Virus record (IMG/VR): IMGVR_UViG_3300007734_000692
Location: 1-43,681 of that record
Strand: one strand, 5' to 3'
Length of the DNA: 43,681 bases
Source of the DNA: a virus
Shown here in pieces: positions 1-7,300 of this stretch. The notes beneath the pieces are model-generated. The model searched no databases and was not told the DNA's origin. It saw only the letters and a program-made list of their open reading frames with translations. Made by a program: the position numbers and the translations under genes. The stretch's first letter is position 1; every line of letters starts with the position of its first letter.

Positions 1-1
1 T

Positions 2-211
2 AATGGCGCATTTGTAAGTGACCTTGATGATTTAATTTTGTCTCATCCTCAAATTAAATACTGGTCACACGGTCACACACATGAAAGCTTTGATTACAAG
101 ATTGGCGATTGTCAGGTGGTTTGCAATCCTCGCGGATACTACAACGGAGTAAATTCAAACAACCTAAATCTAAACTTTAATGCCAATCTTGAAATAATTT
201 TAGACACTTAA
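2..211 (+). CDS. Metallophosphoesterase, C-terminal fragment (cut by window edge)
   Basis: An open frame enters from the left edge and stops with TAA; 69 residues are visible. It contains a W-S-H-G-H-T-H-E stretch followed about 20 residues later by C-N-P-R-G-Y. A GHTH motif followed by NP-R-G is the C-terminal metal-binding signature of calcineurin-like metallophosphoesterases, in which the two histidines help hold the dinuclear metal centre. The substrate cannot be told from the tail alone. A hairpin terminator follows about 50 bp downstream, so this is the last gene of its transcript. Confidence 0.75.
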   Translation, partial: NGAFVSDLDDLILSHPQIKYWSHGHTHESFDYKIGDCQVVCNPRGYYNGVNSNNLNLNFNANLEIILDT

Positions 212-261
212 AGTATCAAGATAATCAACGTTAGTTGCTTCGATTAAAAATTTTATTTGGT

Positions 262-303
262 AAGTGAAGTAGGATTTGTGTTTTACCTACTTCGTTTTAT
301 TGT
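262..303 (+). terminator. Rho-independent terminator after metallophosphoesterase gene
   Basis: GAAGTAGG (266-273) pairs perfectly with CCTACTTC (286-293) around a 12-nt loop. The stem can extend outward with wobble pairs and is followed by the T-rich run GTTTTATTGTTTTT. Confidence 0.65.
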
Positions 304-372
304 TTTTAAGTCCATTACAGATTAGTTTGTTAGACATTAATTGTTACTTTGTTTTTCCTTGTTAAAAAACTT

Positions 373-849
373 ATGACTGAACACTCTACAAAACTACAGG
401 ATCAACACCCAATTGAGCTGTTGATTCTCGCTTTCTTTCTTGTTTCCAAAGCAATCACTGATCTTTGGCAAGCTTTACACCTGGTTTACTCCAGGGAATT
501 AGCTTTACAAAGAAGAAAAGCTAGAACAAATGTACTAGTCCCGTTGGTAGAACAGGTTGATTCAGTAGAAGCACTCTTTCTAAAAACTAAAAACCCAACA
601 GAAAACAAACCTTGGGCAAAAAGACTAACTGACACAACCGAAGAAAGTGATAGTTTACTAAAACTGATCGACAATCCTCCTTCTATTTCTTTAGAACTTT
701 TAGAAAATCAAATAGAAGATGAATGCTCTGTTATTTCTAAGCCAGTAAAAGAAACTACTACTACTGCTGCTACTGCTGCACCACCATCTGCTAAAGTAAG
801 GCGGACTTCAAGAGCCGTCAAAAGCTCTGACACCCTTAAAAAACCTTAA
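373..849 (+). CDS. Hypothetical protein with one hydrophobic segment
   Basis: 158 residues from the ATG at 373; an in-frame TTG at 349 is less likely as start. Residues about 12-32 are hydrophobic (IELLILAFFLVSKAITDL) and could be a membrane helix or amphipathic anchor. The C-terminal third is low complexity: a T/A/P run followed by a lysine- and arginine-rich tail ending DTLKKP. No family is recognised. The gene lies between two terminators and is probably a single-gene transcript. Confidence 0.7.
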   Translation: MTEHSTKLQDQHPIELLILAFFLVSKAITDLWQALHLVYSRELALQRRKARTNVLVPLVEQVDSVEALFLKTKNPTENKPWAKRLTDTTEESDSLLKLIDNPPSISLELLENQIEDECSVISKPVKETTTTAATAAPPSAKVRRTSRAVKSSDTLKKP

Positions 850-879
850 GATAATGTAAAGATTAACTGGTTTTGATTT

Positions 880-916
880 GTGGTTAAGCCTGCTACGTTT
901 AACCACTTTTTTTTTT
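880..916 (+). terminator. Strong Rho-independent terminator
   Basis: GTGGTTAA (880-887) pairs perfectly with TTAACCAC (899-906) over an 11-nt loop, followed at once by ten T residues (907-916). It ends transcription of the gene at 373-849 and insulates the next gene. Confidence 0.8.
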
Positions 917-941
917 GCCCCTTTTGTGCACAAATTACACC

Positions 942-2639
942 ATGCAATTCTCTTTGCCTTCCAATCTCAAAGAACAACTTGCTACTTACGATCCAGCTAT
1001 TAAAAAACTTTTTAACTCTAGTAAACCAAAAGAACCCAAGAAAGTTCAATATCTTCTTGGAATACCTGAAGACTTAATACCTGAACACATAGTTGAAAAA
1101 GATCATTGTATAGAAGCTGTTAAGCATATAAACCAGCAAGAAGCAAGTCAAAGGTGCTATATCTTTACAGAGCGTTCTTACGACCAAGACATGCAGTCTG
1201 TAACTACATTAAAAGCAATCATATACCATTTTCAGTCAATGTGGATTGCCGCCTGGCTTCCTAATAAAGATGAAAATTATATCTTTGGCTATACTTATGC
1301 ATTTAAATCAGCAGAGTCTACTTTAAATAAAATACCTTCAGCTCAATTAATTGACATAACTTTAACTGAAGACAAAATACAAAAATATGGACGCACTAAA
1401 TTTTATGTAAATACAGAACTAGTAACTAAAGATAGCATATTAGGTAAAAAAAGACCTCTTGTTTGGAAACACTTTAATTTTATTTTTTATTCAAAAAAAT
1501 GTCAAGATATATACCGCAACGTTATTAAACCATTCGAAGAAACGTTAACCAGTTCTATACCGCATTGGAAAGATAAAAATTCATATATTTTTGATCGAAT
1601 TGACCCAAAAACAAATAATTATAACAACATTTTGTATTTAAATCATTTCGGAAATAAATATAAAAATGCAATACCAAACTTTAATATTTACTTAGATTAT
1701 GGAGCACTGTATTCATCTGACAAAACATATTGCAAAATAGAAAAAATACTAAATACTCCTTGGTTTAAAAAGTATATTACATCTTTGTGTCAATTAATTA
1801 TTGAAAAATTTAATGATCCAAAAACTAAATACAAAATTGAATTTACAAAAATTCATGAAAGTTTGCTTCACAATATTAGATGGATTGTATATATTTTGGA
1901 AATATATCCTGACTGCCCAGTAGACTTTTTTCGTACTGCAGTAGACAATGAAACGTTTAATTGGATAAATATTCCTTGCGTAGACACTCGTGATTATAGT
2001 AAATGGCTCAGTACAAATATGCCAATTGACTCTTGGTTTAAAATTTTAACTAAATTTGCAGAAGAAAGCGAGATCAATCACAATTCTGTACAATCTGATT
2101 TTGATCCTTTACGCCCAAAAATAAAATATAGATTCTTTGCCTTAGAAGATACTTTTAGAATGCTGAGTAAAATATTTGATGCAGGTAAAACAATTGAACC
2201 ACCGAAGCGGTGGCGTATAAAAGAATTGCACGACTACGTGCAGTCAGAAGCTTGGAAAATTTCTAATCCTAAAGAAAAATTACCTCAAGATTTATTTCCT
2301 GAACCAATTAAAATTCAGGACAATGGAACAACGTGGACATTTTTTCAACCTATTGATACCCATCAGCTATCAATCTGGGGCCAAGCAGTACATAATTGTG
2401 TAGGTAGTTCATCTATTTACGCTGACAAAGTTAAAGCTAAGGAAGAGTTCTTAGTTCTTTGTCTTCTTAATGGTACGCCTCGATTTACTATTCAACTTAA
2501 AATTGATAATAGCGTAATGCACGTAATTCAAATTTCTGGTGTATCTAATGCCAGATTATCATCAGAAGAAAGGGAACAATACCAATGTAAGTTTGCAGAA
2601 GCTTTGGAAATTCGTGAGTCTTCTTTGTGTTCTGTGTGA
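942..2639 (+). CDS. PcfJ-like protein
   Basis: 565 residues from the ATG at 942; an upstream in-frame TTG at 915 lies in the terminator T-run and is unlikely. The C-terminal ~110 residues carry the best signal: W-G-Q-A-V-H-N-C-V-G-S-S with H484, C486 and G488, then Y-A-D-K-V and a beta-rich stretch ending near S-G-V-S-N. An H-x-C-V-G-S-Y-like core followed by such strands is typical of the PcfJ family of plasmids and phages, whose biochemical role is not settled. The preceding ~450 residues are unrecognised, with many aromatic residues and lysines. A 12-bp palindrome, TTTGTGCACAAA (923-934), sits just before the start and could be an operator. The gene is more AT-rich than its neighbours, which may mean separate acquisition. 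Confidence 0.65.
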   Translation: MQFSLPSNLKEQLATYDPAIKKLFNSSKPKEPKKVQYLLGIPEDLIPEHIVEKDHCIEAVKHINQQEASQRCYIFTERSYDQDMQSVTTLKAIIYHFQSMWIAAWLPNKDENYIFGYTYAFKSAESTLNKIPSAQLIDITLTEDKIQKYGRTKFYVNTELVTKDSILGKKRPLVWKHFNFIFYSKKCQDIYRNVIKPFEETLTSSIPHWKDKNSYIFDRIDPKTNNYNNILYLNHFGNKYKNAIPNFNIYLDYGALYSSDKTYCKIEKILNTPWFKKYITSLCQLIIEKFNDPKTKYKIEFTKIHESLLHNIRWIVYILEIYPDCPVDFFRTAVDNETFNWINIPCVDTRDYSKWLSTNMPIDSWFKILTKFAEESEINHNSVQSDFDPLRPKIKYRFFALEDTFRMLSKIFDAGKTIEPPKRWRIKELHDYVQSEAWKISNPKEKLPQDLFPEPIKIQDNGTTWTFFQPIDTHQLSIWGQAVHNCVGSSSIYADKVKAKEEFLVLCLLNGTPRFTIQLKIDNSVMHVIQISGVSNARLSSEEREQYQCKFAEALEIRESSLCSV

Positions 2640-2719
2640 CTACGTTTTAAACAACTAACGTAAAACTGGTCCTAGGTCAAGACCTTAAACTGACCTTTCC
2701 TTTACACCTGTTACAAACT

Positions 2720-2917
2720 ATGGATGCCACAGAAATTCACAACACAACAGAAGCAATGATCCGCTTCGGTGGAAGCTTCGCCAAAACATTTGCTACTACT
2801 GTAAGAGTAGCTGATACCGAAAACAGAACTCGGCTTTTTCGAGCTTTTCCAGACTTGCTAGAAAAGTATGGTCCCAATAGTAACTTTTATTCTTCCATCA
2901 CCTACACAAACAAATGA
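2720..2917 (+). CDS. Small hypothetical protein
   Basis: 65 residues, ATG start. It has a mixed helical composition with no motif recognised. Its stop codon overlaps the next start (ATGA at 2914-2917), which indicates translational coupling. First gene of the tight group 2720-4211. Confidence 0.7.
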   Translation: MDATEIHNTTEAMIRFGGSFAKTFATTVRVADTENRTRLFRAFPDLLEKYGPNSNFYSSITYTNK

Positions 2918-3237
2918 GCCAAACTGAAATTCACTTTGAAGAATCTAGGTGGAAATTACATGACGGCAGCATTCACGTTCATAAAATGCCTTCAAGCAGA
3001 CGGCTTGAGCTAATCATTAAAGCCTTAAAAGATATCCTCACCACAGAGAACAAAGTTGACTACATGAACAGAGAGCTGCCTTTCTGGGCAGACGAAAAAA
3101 TTGAAGAGGCTATTGGAACCCTAGAGTTCATCACTGAGTACGACCCCACAGACGAAATCTGTGATGGGGAACCACCAACCACTGCGGCTGAAATAGCCTC
3201 CGCTTCCTGGAAACAACACCTCGAATTACATTCCTGA
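2914..3237 (+). CDS. Small acidic hypothetical protein
   Basis: 107 residues, coupled by a 4-nt overlap to the preceding gene. It is acidic, with a predicted helix around R-L-E-L-I-I-K-A-L-K-D-I-L and an acidic loop (Y-D-P-T-D-E-I-C-D-G-E). No family recognised. Confidence 0.7.
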   Translation: MSQTEIHFEESRWKLHDGSIHVHKMPSSRRLELIIKALKDILTTENKVDYMNRELPFWADEKIEEAIGTLEFITEYDPTDEICDGEPPTTAAEIASASWKQHLELHS

Positions 3238-3244
3238 TCCATTT

Positions 3245-3496
3245 ATGGCAACTAACACCATGCAAAATTTTGTTGCACTTGTTAATGACGCAAGGGGTGT
3301 ATACGCTTGGGTGTATGTTCAAGCTTCATCTTGGGATGAGGCATGCGATCTACTGGAAAACGCGGGTGCCGAAGTAGGTGAAAACCAAACAGAAGAATAT
3401 AAAGACTGTGATTTCAATAACCCAAAAGATTTAGAGGAAAGTGATCTGTTAACTTTAGAGGAATTCAAAAATCATCCAGATTTTACTCATTTCTGA
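3245..3496 (+). CDS. Small acidic hypothetical protein
   Basis: 83 residues; start at 3245, 7 nt after the preceding stop. The N-terminal half (F-V-A-L-V-N-D-A-R-G-V-Y-A-W-V-Y-V-Q-A) reads as two beta strands followed by a helix (W-D-E-A-C-D-L-L-E-N-A). The pattern resembles small ferredoxin-like phage accessory proteins, but no family is claimed. The C-terminal half is rich in Asp and Glu. Confidence 0.7.
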   Translation: MATNTMQNFVALVNDARGVYAWVYVQASSWDEACDLLENAGAEVGENQTEEYKDCDFNNPKDLEESDLLTLEEFKNHPDFTHF

Positions 3497-3497
3497 A

Positions 3498-4211
3498 ATG
3501 AACAGTGCTTTAACCGTTCCTTCAAGTAACAAAAAAACAGGTCCCATTGCAGTCTCAACAACCTCAAGATTATCCTGTCCCGCAGGATGTCCATTCAACG
3601 GTAAAGATGGAGGTTGCTACGCAGACGCCGGTTACTATACCAGAACTCACTGGGATGCAGTAACCGCAGGTAAACGCGGCGTACCTCCACTTGACTTCAT
3701 CAAACAAGTTTATGATCTACCTTCTTGCGAACTTTTCCGCCACAATGTTGCCGGTGATCTATGGCCTGAACCCAATGCCATTGACATTATTCACGAAGAA
3801 TATCTTTACAAACTTTCAAAGGCCTCATCACACTTATTTGCAGCCTGGACCTACACACACCACAACCTTGACGGCGTTAATGGAGCTATCAATAAAAAAC
3901 AAATTTTTAAAGCGATAGAGTTAGGTTTTGTTGTTAACGTATCTACAGAATCACTAGACATTGCAGCGCAACGCTACAAAGAAGGACTACCAACTGTTGT
4001 TGTTCAACCAACGGGTAAACCAACTGCTTTTGTTCATGCAGGAGTATCATTTGTTCAATGTCCTGCAACTCTTAACAATTCAAAAATTACCTGCCGTACC
4101 TGCGGTGGTAGACGAGGTAAGCCCCTGTGTTCTAGAAGCGACCGCACTGTTGTCGTTGTATTTCCAACGCACGGTGGACGAGCAAAGAAAGCTGCGGTAC
4201 AGTGCTCATGA
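3498..4211 (+). CDS. Cysteine-rich phage protein (Gp88/DUF7227-like)
   Basis: 237 residues, starting 1 nt after the preceding stop. The N-terminus N-K-K-T-G-P-I-A-V-S-T-T-S-R leads into a cysteine cluster at C27, C31 and C40 (CPAGCPFNGKDGGCYAD), and the C-terminus has a second cluster (CRTCGGRRGKPLC). Phage proteins with N-x-K-T-G followed by a C-P-x-x-C-P...G-C-Y-A cluster are grouped, as I recall, in the Gp88/DUF7227 families, of unknown biochemical role. The 'GCYA' element is reminiscent of iron-sulfur binding clusters in Gp37/Gp68-type phage proteins, but I cannot show Fe-S or radical-SAM chemistry here. Family membership is moderately likely and function unknown. Confidence 0.6.
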   Translation: MNSALTVPSSNKKTGPIAVSTTSRLSCPAGCPFNGKDGGCYADAGYYTRTHWDAVTAGKRGVPPLDFIKQVYDLPSCELFRHNVAGDLWPEPNAIDIIHEEYLYKLSKASSHLFAAWTYTHHNLDGVNGAINKKQIFKAIELGFVVNVSTESLDIAAQRYKEGLPTVVVQPTGKPTAFVHAGVSFVQCPATLNNSKITCRTCGGRRGKPLCSRSDRTVVVVFPTHGGRAKKAAVQCS

Positions 4212-4295
4212 CCTGAGCACCCGCACCTACTCCTTTCATCCTTATGAAATAGTAAGATAAATTAAAGGTAATTGAGAACCATTTGCAATAAGCTA

Positions 4296-4451
4296 ATGCA
4301 ATTTGATAGCAAGCAAAGGTTTCTTACGATTGCCGTCTGCCTAGATGGTGAATGGAAAGAAACCGTTTACCGTACAGATGACCCCAGCTGGAGGGAAGCC
4401 TTTCAAATCTTAAAAGAATCTAAGAACAAACTTAAACTTGTTTACCACTGA
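4296..4451 (+). CDS. Very small hypothetical protein
   Basis: 51 residues from the ATG at 4296 to the TGA at 4449-4451. It begins M-Q-F-D-S-K-Q-R-F-L-T-I and has a plausible alpha/beta pattern (LTIAVCLDGEWKETVYRT, then a helix S-W-R-E-A-F-Q-I-L-K). The balanced composition and placement 10 nt before the next gene support it as real. No family recognised. Confidence 0.55.
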   Translation: MQFDSKQRFLTIAVCLDGEWKETVYRTDDPSWREAFQILKESKNKLKLVYH

Positions 4452-4461
4452 ACCAACTCAA

Positions 4462-4677
4462 ATGAACCTTCCCATCCCACCAATCAATCCAGTTCCTCCA
4501 GTCAATCCTATAAACAACTTCACAAACCTAGACATCAACACACCCCAGGGACATTGGGGCGGACATGTACTCAAGGTCGGCATCATGACTTTGACCCACT
4601 TAATTGGACCACAAAACAAACAAATCAATGTCCGCTCTATGGACATCGGGATTACAAAGCAGATAGATCTTTATTGA
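4462..4677 (+). CDS. Small proline-rich hypothetical protein
   Basis: 71 residues from the ATG at 4462. The N-terminus is an I-P-P-I-N-P-V-P-P-V-N-P repeat. The stop is directly followed by the next ATG. The Pro/Asn repeat suggests disorder and no family is recognised. Codon use is unremarkable, so it could be a chance frame, but its exact abutment with the next gene argues that it is translated. Confidence 0.45.
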   Translation: MNLPIPPINPVPPVNPINNFTNLDINTPQGHWGGHVLKVGIMTLTHLIGPQNKQINVRSMDIGITKQIDLY

Positions 4678-4995
4678 ATGAAAAATACGCCACAGTTCTT
4701 TCTGTACCGTAACAACTGCAAGAAATTTATTCAAAACATCATGAACAACATCGAGTTTCCCTCCAATAACGACGCAAAAGATCTAAGCCAGCGGGACAGC
4801 TACAGCACACAACAACTACAAGCCATGCAAGTAGTAGCCCGCATGAAAGAAGCTGCAGACAAGGTTGGTGCTGGATTTGTTGGAGGTTTTGTCACACCAA
4901 CTGGTGAACGCTTCCTTATGTCCAACATGGATAGCGACAGCAATCAGCTCAAAGCAATCAATGCCAAACTAAACGAGCTGCAGAACAAAGATTAA
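4678..4995 (+). CDS. Small hypothetical protein
   Basis: 105 residues from the ATG at 4678, which directly follows the preceding stop. An in-frame ATG at 4741 would give 84 residues beginning M-N-N-I-E-F-P and is a serious alternative, because everything downstream looks more conserved. The helical region Q-L-Q-A-M-Q-V-V-A-R-M-K-E-A-A-D-K-V-G-A leads into F-V-T-P-T-G-E-R-F-L-M-S-N-M. I recall similar short proteins in marine cyanophages but no function. Confidence 0.65.
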   Translation: MKNTPQFFLYRNNCKKFIQNIMNNIEFPSNNDAKDLSQRDSYSTQQLQAMQVVARMKEAADKVGAGFVGGFVTPTGERFLMSNMDSDSNQLKAINAKLNELQNKD

Positions 4996-4998
4996 AGC

Positions 4999-5007
4999 TG
5001 ATACAAT
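4999..5007 (+). promoter_or_regulatory. Extended -10 promoter candidate (TGATACAAT)
   Basis: TG-A-TACAAT fits the extended -10 consensus TGnTATAAT with one change. It lies 21 bp before the ATG at 5029, so a leader of about 15 nt is predicted. No clear -35 is seen. Confidence 0.4.
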
Positions 5008-5028
5008 TTTAGTAATTGCTATCGCTTC

Positions 5029-5262
5029 ATGGATTACCTCGGTAAGATCGACACGATCATCAGTACCATTGAGGAACTACAAGAAAACCCTGAGTTCTTG
5101 AGTAAACTCACAAGTGAATCGGAGATCTCCCTTGACGAGGCCCTGGAGCTGTTCTGTTCAATCGAAGACATGGTAACGCCAGCACCAGAAAAAGAAATAG
5201 ATGATCCAATCAGGTGGCGTTTTGAACAGGATAAAGAGAACGAAATTGATTCTGCAAATTAA
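5029..5262 (+). CDS. Small acidic hypothetical protein
   Basis: 77 residues, strongly acidic (many Glu and Asp). It is predicted to be nearly all helix: I-D-T-I-I-S-T-I-E-E-L-Q, then I-S-L-D-E-A-L-E-L-F-C-S-I-E-D-M. No family recognised. It is preceded by an extended -10 element and followed by a weak hairpin (TAATCGG/CCGATTA, 5271-5291). Confidence 0.65.
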   Translation: MDYLGKIDTIISTIEELQENPEFLSKLTSESEISLDEALELFCSIEDMVTPAPEKEIDDPIRWRFEQDKENEIDSAN

Positions 5263-5398
5263 AACACCTTTAATCGGAAATTAACCGATTATTCCATTTA
5301 CGCGAGACAAAGTAATGATCTTTATTTCTCAATTATCAGTTGATTAACAACTAACCTAAAGGCTTGCTTCTTCTTTAACTCCAGTTGGTTTATTTTTG

Positions 5399-5686
5399 AT
5401 GTACAGAACCAAAGCTCAGCACTTTTACAAGTCTCAAGATCCTGACTACATTCACAGCAATCACGAAGGAGTGCGTAAGTTCTGGAAGATCTATCGAAAG
5501 ATCAAGATGATCATCAAGACACTGTATGACATCAGTTCAGTTCTTGTAATCATTATGAGCTTTGATAAGATTTATAAATATAAAAGTTGGAAGGTAATTA
5601 AGGTCTGGCAAGTTGCTCAACTTATAGAAAGATTCCCTCGAATGATCAATAATTTTAAACATAACTTTATGCCAGCCTTCCACTAA
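5399..5686 (+). CDS. Small basic hypothetical protein
   Basis: 95 residues from the ATG at 5399. It is very basic and aromatic (R-K-F-W-K-I-Y-R-K-I-K-M-I-I-K), with a short hydrophobic stretch S-S-V-L-V-I-I-M-S-F near residues 48-57. The basic, amphipathic character suits a membrane- or nucleic acid-binding peptide, but no family is recognised. The 175 bp after it hold no supported gene. Confidence 0.55.
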   Translation: MYRTKAQHFYKSQDPDYIHSNHEGVRKFWKIYRKIKMIIKTLYDISSVLVIIMSFDKIYKYKSWKVIKVWQVAQLIERFPRMINNFKHNFMPAFH

Positions 5687-5861
5687 ACCTTTTAATGTAA
5701 CGGTGGCTACAATTTAACCTTCTCTTAAAGCCGGAGGAGGTGCAGGCAGGTATTCTGGATAAGCTAACTTTTCAATGGTACCAATGGTTTCTACTCACGC
5801 AACCGCATGCAAAAGCATAGATTTATGCCTCGCATAATGAGATACCGGAGAATAATAAATC

Positions 5862-6059
5862 ATGGAATCCACCAGCGCACCAGACCCTGCCAGCAAAACA
5901 AATCTATTCGCTTCTCCTCTTGTCTGGGCTATCATGACAAAGACAGCCACAGGTAAGAGCGAAGTGATCAGAGTAGTACGTAACCACGAGGAAGCCGACC
6001 AAGCCGTCCAGGACAACCCATCCATGTTTTACAAGTCAGGACCTGTTCTGCTAGCCTGA
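5862..6059 (+). CDS. Small hypothetical protein
   Basis: 65 residues. GGAG lies 10 nt before the ATG, one of the few visible Shine-Dalgarno-like sites here. The pattern P-L-V-W-A-I-M-T-K-T-A-T-G-K-S-E-V-I-R-V-V then H-E-E-A-D-Q-A-V reads as strand-loop-strand-helix. No family recognised. Confidence 0.6.
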   Translation: MESTSAPDPASKTNLFASPLVWAIMTKTATGKSEVIRVVRNHEEADQAVQDNPSMFYKSGPVLLA

Positions 6060-6083
6060 TTCAGCATCAAAGTTCTTTGTTTT

Positions 6084-6293
6084 ATGAAGATGCCAGTTCT
6101 TGGTTACACCGTGTTAATGCATCACCAGGGGGTGGGGACATACGCTCCTCACTTCCCTTCCATAGATGAAGCAGAAGAGTTTAGTAACGCCATGAGGATC
6201 CTCACTGATGGGACTGCAATAAGTGAACCTATACCGGTAGTGGCCACTAAAAATTGTATCGTCAACTTTGACGAAGCATCAGCAATAACTTAA
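6084..6293 (+). CDS. Small hypothetical protein with duplicated 3' end
   Basis: 69 residues. The strand-helix pattern (Y-T-V-L-M-H-H-Q-G-V-G-T-Y then S-I-D-E-A-E-E-F-S-N-A-M) resembles the two neighbouring small genes. The last 12 codons including the stop (I-V-N-F-D-E-A-S-A-I-T) are repeated directly after the gene as noncoding sequence. No family recognised. Confidence 0.6.
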   Translation: MKMPVLGYTVLMHHQGVGTYAPHFPSIDEAEEFSNAMRILTDGTAISEPIPVVATKNCIVNFDEASAIT

Positions 6294-6333
6294 GGGAATC
6301 GTCAACTTTGACGAAGTATCAGCTATAACTTAA
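6258..6333 (+). repeat. 36-bp tandem duplication of a gene's 3' end
   Basis: Copy 1 (6258-6293) and copy 2 (6298-6333) differ at two positions and are 40 bp apart in phase. Both encode the same peptide end (IVNFDE-A/V-SAIT) and each ends in TAA, so the second copy is a stranded duplicate outside the reading frame's stop. Confidence 0.9.
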
Positions 6334-6360
6334 AGACTTGCTTAAATATGCTTACCAGGT

Positions 6361-6394
6361 TTGTGCTATCGTTTAGGTAGCACAACTTTTTTTT
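6361..6394 (+). terminator. Intrinsic terminator overlapping a promoter -10
   Basis: TTGTGCTA (6361-6368) pairs perfectly with TAGCACAA (6378-6385) over a 9-nt loop, followed by C and eight T. The left arm also contains TGCTATCGT (6364-6372), which fits an extended -10. A transcript starting near 6379 would contain only the right arm and escape the terminator. Confidence 0.65.
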
Positions 6395-6396
6395 AT

Positions 6397-6648
6397 ATGG
6401 CAATAGTAGTCAGTGTTTCCGTTCCCGACGCTCTACACCAACGGTGGAAAGAATCAGAGTTAGATCTAAGTCCTTCCTCCCTATTTCAAACAGCGTTAGA
6501 AACTGAACTCAACAAAACAAATCAACACCTTGTCTACTGGAGCAACCGTGCTCTACAAGCAGAGAAAAAACTTAAGACAATCTTAAATCTGATCAATGCA
6601 TCAGACAAGGAAGTTAAGAAGTTCTTAATTTTTGATGATATGAAGTGA
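6397..6648 (+). CDS. Ribbon-helix-helix-like small protein
   Basis: 83 residues from the ATG at 6397; an in-frame TTG at 6361 falls inside the terminator hairpin. The N-terminus V-V-S-V-S-V-P-D-A-L-H-Q-R-W-K followed by L-S-P-S-S-L-F-Q-T-A-L is the pattern of a CopG/MetJ-type ribbon-helix-helix DNA-binding domain (one beta strand, two helices). The C-terminal half reads as a coiled helix (A-L-Q-A-E-K-K-L-K-T-I-L-N-L-I). Known members bind operators as dimers, so a role as a small phage repressor is inferred. Confidence 0.6.
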   Translation: MAIVVSVSVPDALHQRWKESELDLSPSSLFQTALETELNKTNQHLVYWSNRALQAEKKLKTILNLINASDKEVKKFLIFDDMK

Positions 6649-6666
6649 CCTTTACAAATCAATCTC

Positions 6667-6694
6667 TTGACCTGGCTTGAATAAAGTATAAAAT
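6667..6694 (+). promoter_or_regulatory. Sigma-70-like promoter
   Basis: TTGACC (6667-6672), 16 bp spacer, TAAAAT (6689-6694). The predicted start near 6701 gives an 18-nt leader to the ATG at 6719. Confidence 0.55.
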
Positions 6695-6718
6695 TAAACT
6701 GCATCAACAACGCTTCCC

Positions 6719-7042
6719 ATGCCAGAACAAATTGACCTTGACTTCGACACAGTAGATCTTGAGTCTGGTCCTTCCGATACAAAAGAAAGTACAGAACCAC
6801 CGGCAGAGGTAATCATCACACCAGAAGCGAGACATTCGTACTTACTTACGTTTAGTGAAAATGAACTAAATGGAATAAATAATGCTTTACCTCTATTAAA
6901 AGACTTAGGTATAATTTCTGAAGATACGAATCTTGATAAATTTATAGAAAAATGTTTTGCACGTGGCCTTAAAGAAGTTAGTGTCGATGGTATATTTGAA
7001 CTGTGCAAATCTTGTGAAAATATTAAAATCAACAAAAAGTAA
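6719..7042 (+). CDS. Small hypothetical protein
   Basis: 107 residues. An acidic, disordered N-terminus (Q-I-D-L-D-F-D-T-V-D-L-E-S) precedes a helical C-terminal region (S-Y-L-L-T-F-S-E-N-E-L-N-G-I-N-N-A-L-P-L-L). It has its own sigma-70-like promoter and is followed by the control region 7043-7339. No family recognised. Confidence 0.65.
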   Translation: MPEQIDLDFDTVDLESGPSDTKESTEPPAEVIITPEARHSYLLTFSENELNGINNALPLLKDLGIISEDTNLDKFIEKCFARGLKEVSVDGIFELCKSCENIKINKK

Positions 7043-7093
7043 AGATTCTACTTGCGCTCCCCTCTTTTATGTACCGACCGCCGCCAGGGGGAA

Positions 7094-7118
7094 TATATAG
7101 TATATAGATAACTATATA
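7094..7118. repeat. AT-rich perfect inverted repeat
   Basis: TATATAGT (7094-7101) and ACTATATA (7111-7118) form an 8-bp perfect stem with a 9-nt loop, in a run of alternating A/T. It has no T-run and so is not a terminator. It may be a protein-binding site or an easily melted element. Confidence 0.6.
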
Positions 7119-7147
7119 AAACCATAGACAAAACATAAATAAAAAGG

Positions 7148-7174
7148 GCCGGGCGCTGTACCGGCATTTTTATT
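7148..7174 (+). terminator. Rho-independent terminator (forward)
   Basis: GCCGG (7148-7152) pairs with CCGGC (7161-7165), followed by ATTTTTATT. It probably ends the transcript of 6719-7042. Confidence 0.6.
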
Positions 7175-7177
7175 GGC

Positions 7178-7213
7178 AAAAAAAAAAGAGCCAGTCCCCC
7201 TCGGAACCGGCTC
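7178..7213 (-). terminator. Rho-independent terminator (reverse strand)
   Basis: On the minus strand, GAGCCGGT (7213-7206) pairs with ACTGGCTC (7195-7188), 7 of 8 pairs, and is followed by ten T (complement of the A-run 7178-7187). No minus-strand protein gene lies upstream of it, so it would stop antisense transcription. Confidence 0.55.
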
Positions 7214-7222
7214 CTGAGTCCT

Positions 7223-7265
7223 TTGCACACTTGTAATTCTACCCCAAGACCGCTACAGTGTGCAA
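7223..7265. promoter_or_regulatory. 9-bp inverted repeat upstream of promoter (possible operator)
   Basis: TTGCACACT (7223-7231) and AGTGTGCAA (7257-7265) are a perfect inverted repeat with a 25-nt spacer. The right arm ends 6 bp before the -35 at 7272. Position and symmetry suit a regulator-binding site. Confidence 0.45.
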
Positions 7266-7271
7266 GTCCAT

Positions 7272-7300
7272 TTGACAGCCCTTTGCAGCCATCCTATAAA
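7272..7300 (+). promoter_or_regulatory. Near-consensus sigma-70 promoter
   Basis: TTGACA (7272-7277), 17 bp, TATAAA (7295-7300): one mismatch to the full consensus at optimal spacing. The predicted start near 7307 gives a leader of about 33 nt before the ATG at 7340. Confidence 0.75.

Noticed and set aside
3961-4260. Plus-strand frame of 99 codons inside the Cys-rich gene
   Set aside because: It lies in another frame of a gene with clear motifs and shows no conserved pattern.
5687-5861. Minus-strand open frame ending with a P-E-Y-L-P-A-P-P-P-A-L-like peptide
   Set aside because: It has no start codon after the upstream in-frame stop and is under 30 codons. At most it is a gene remnant; more likely chance.
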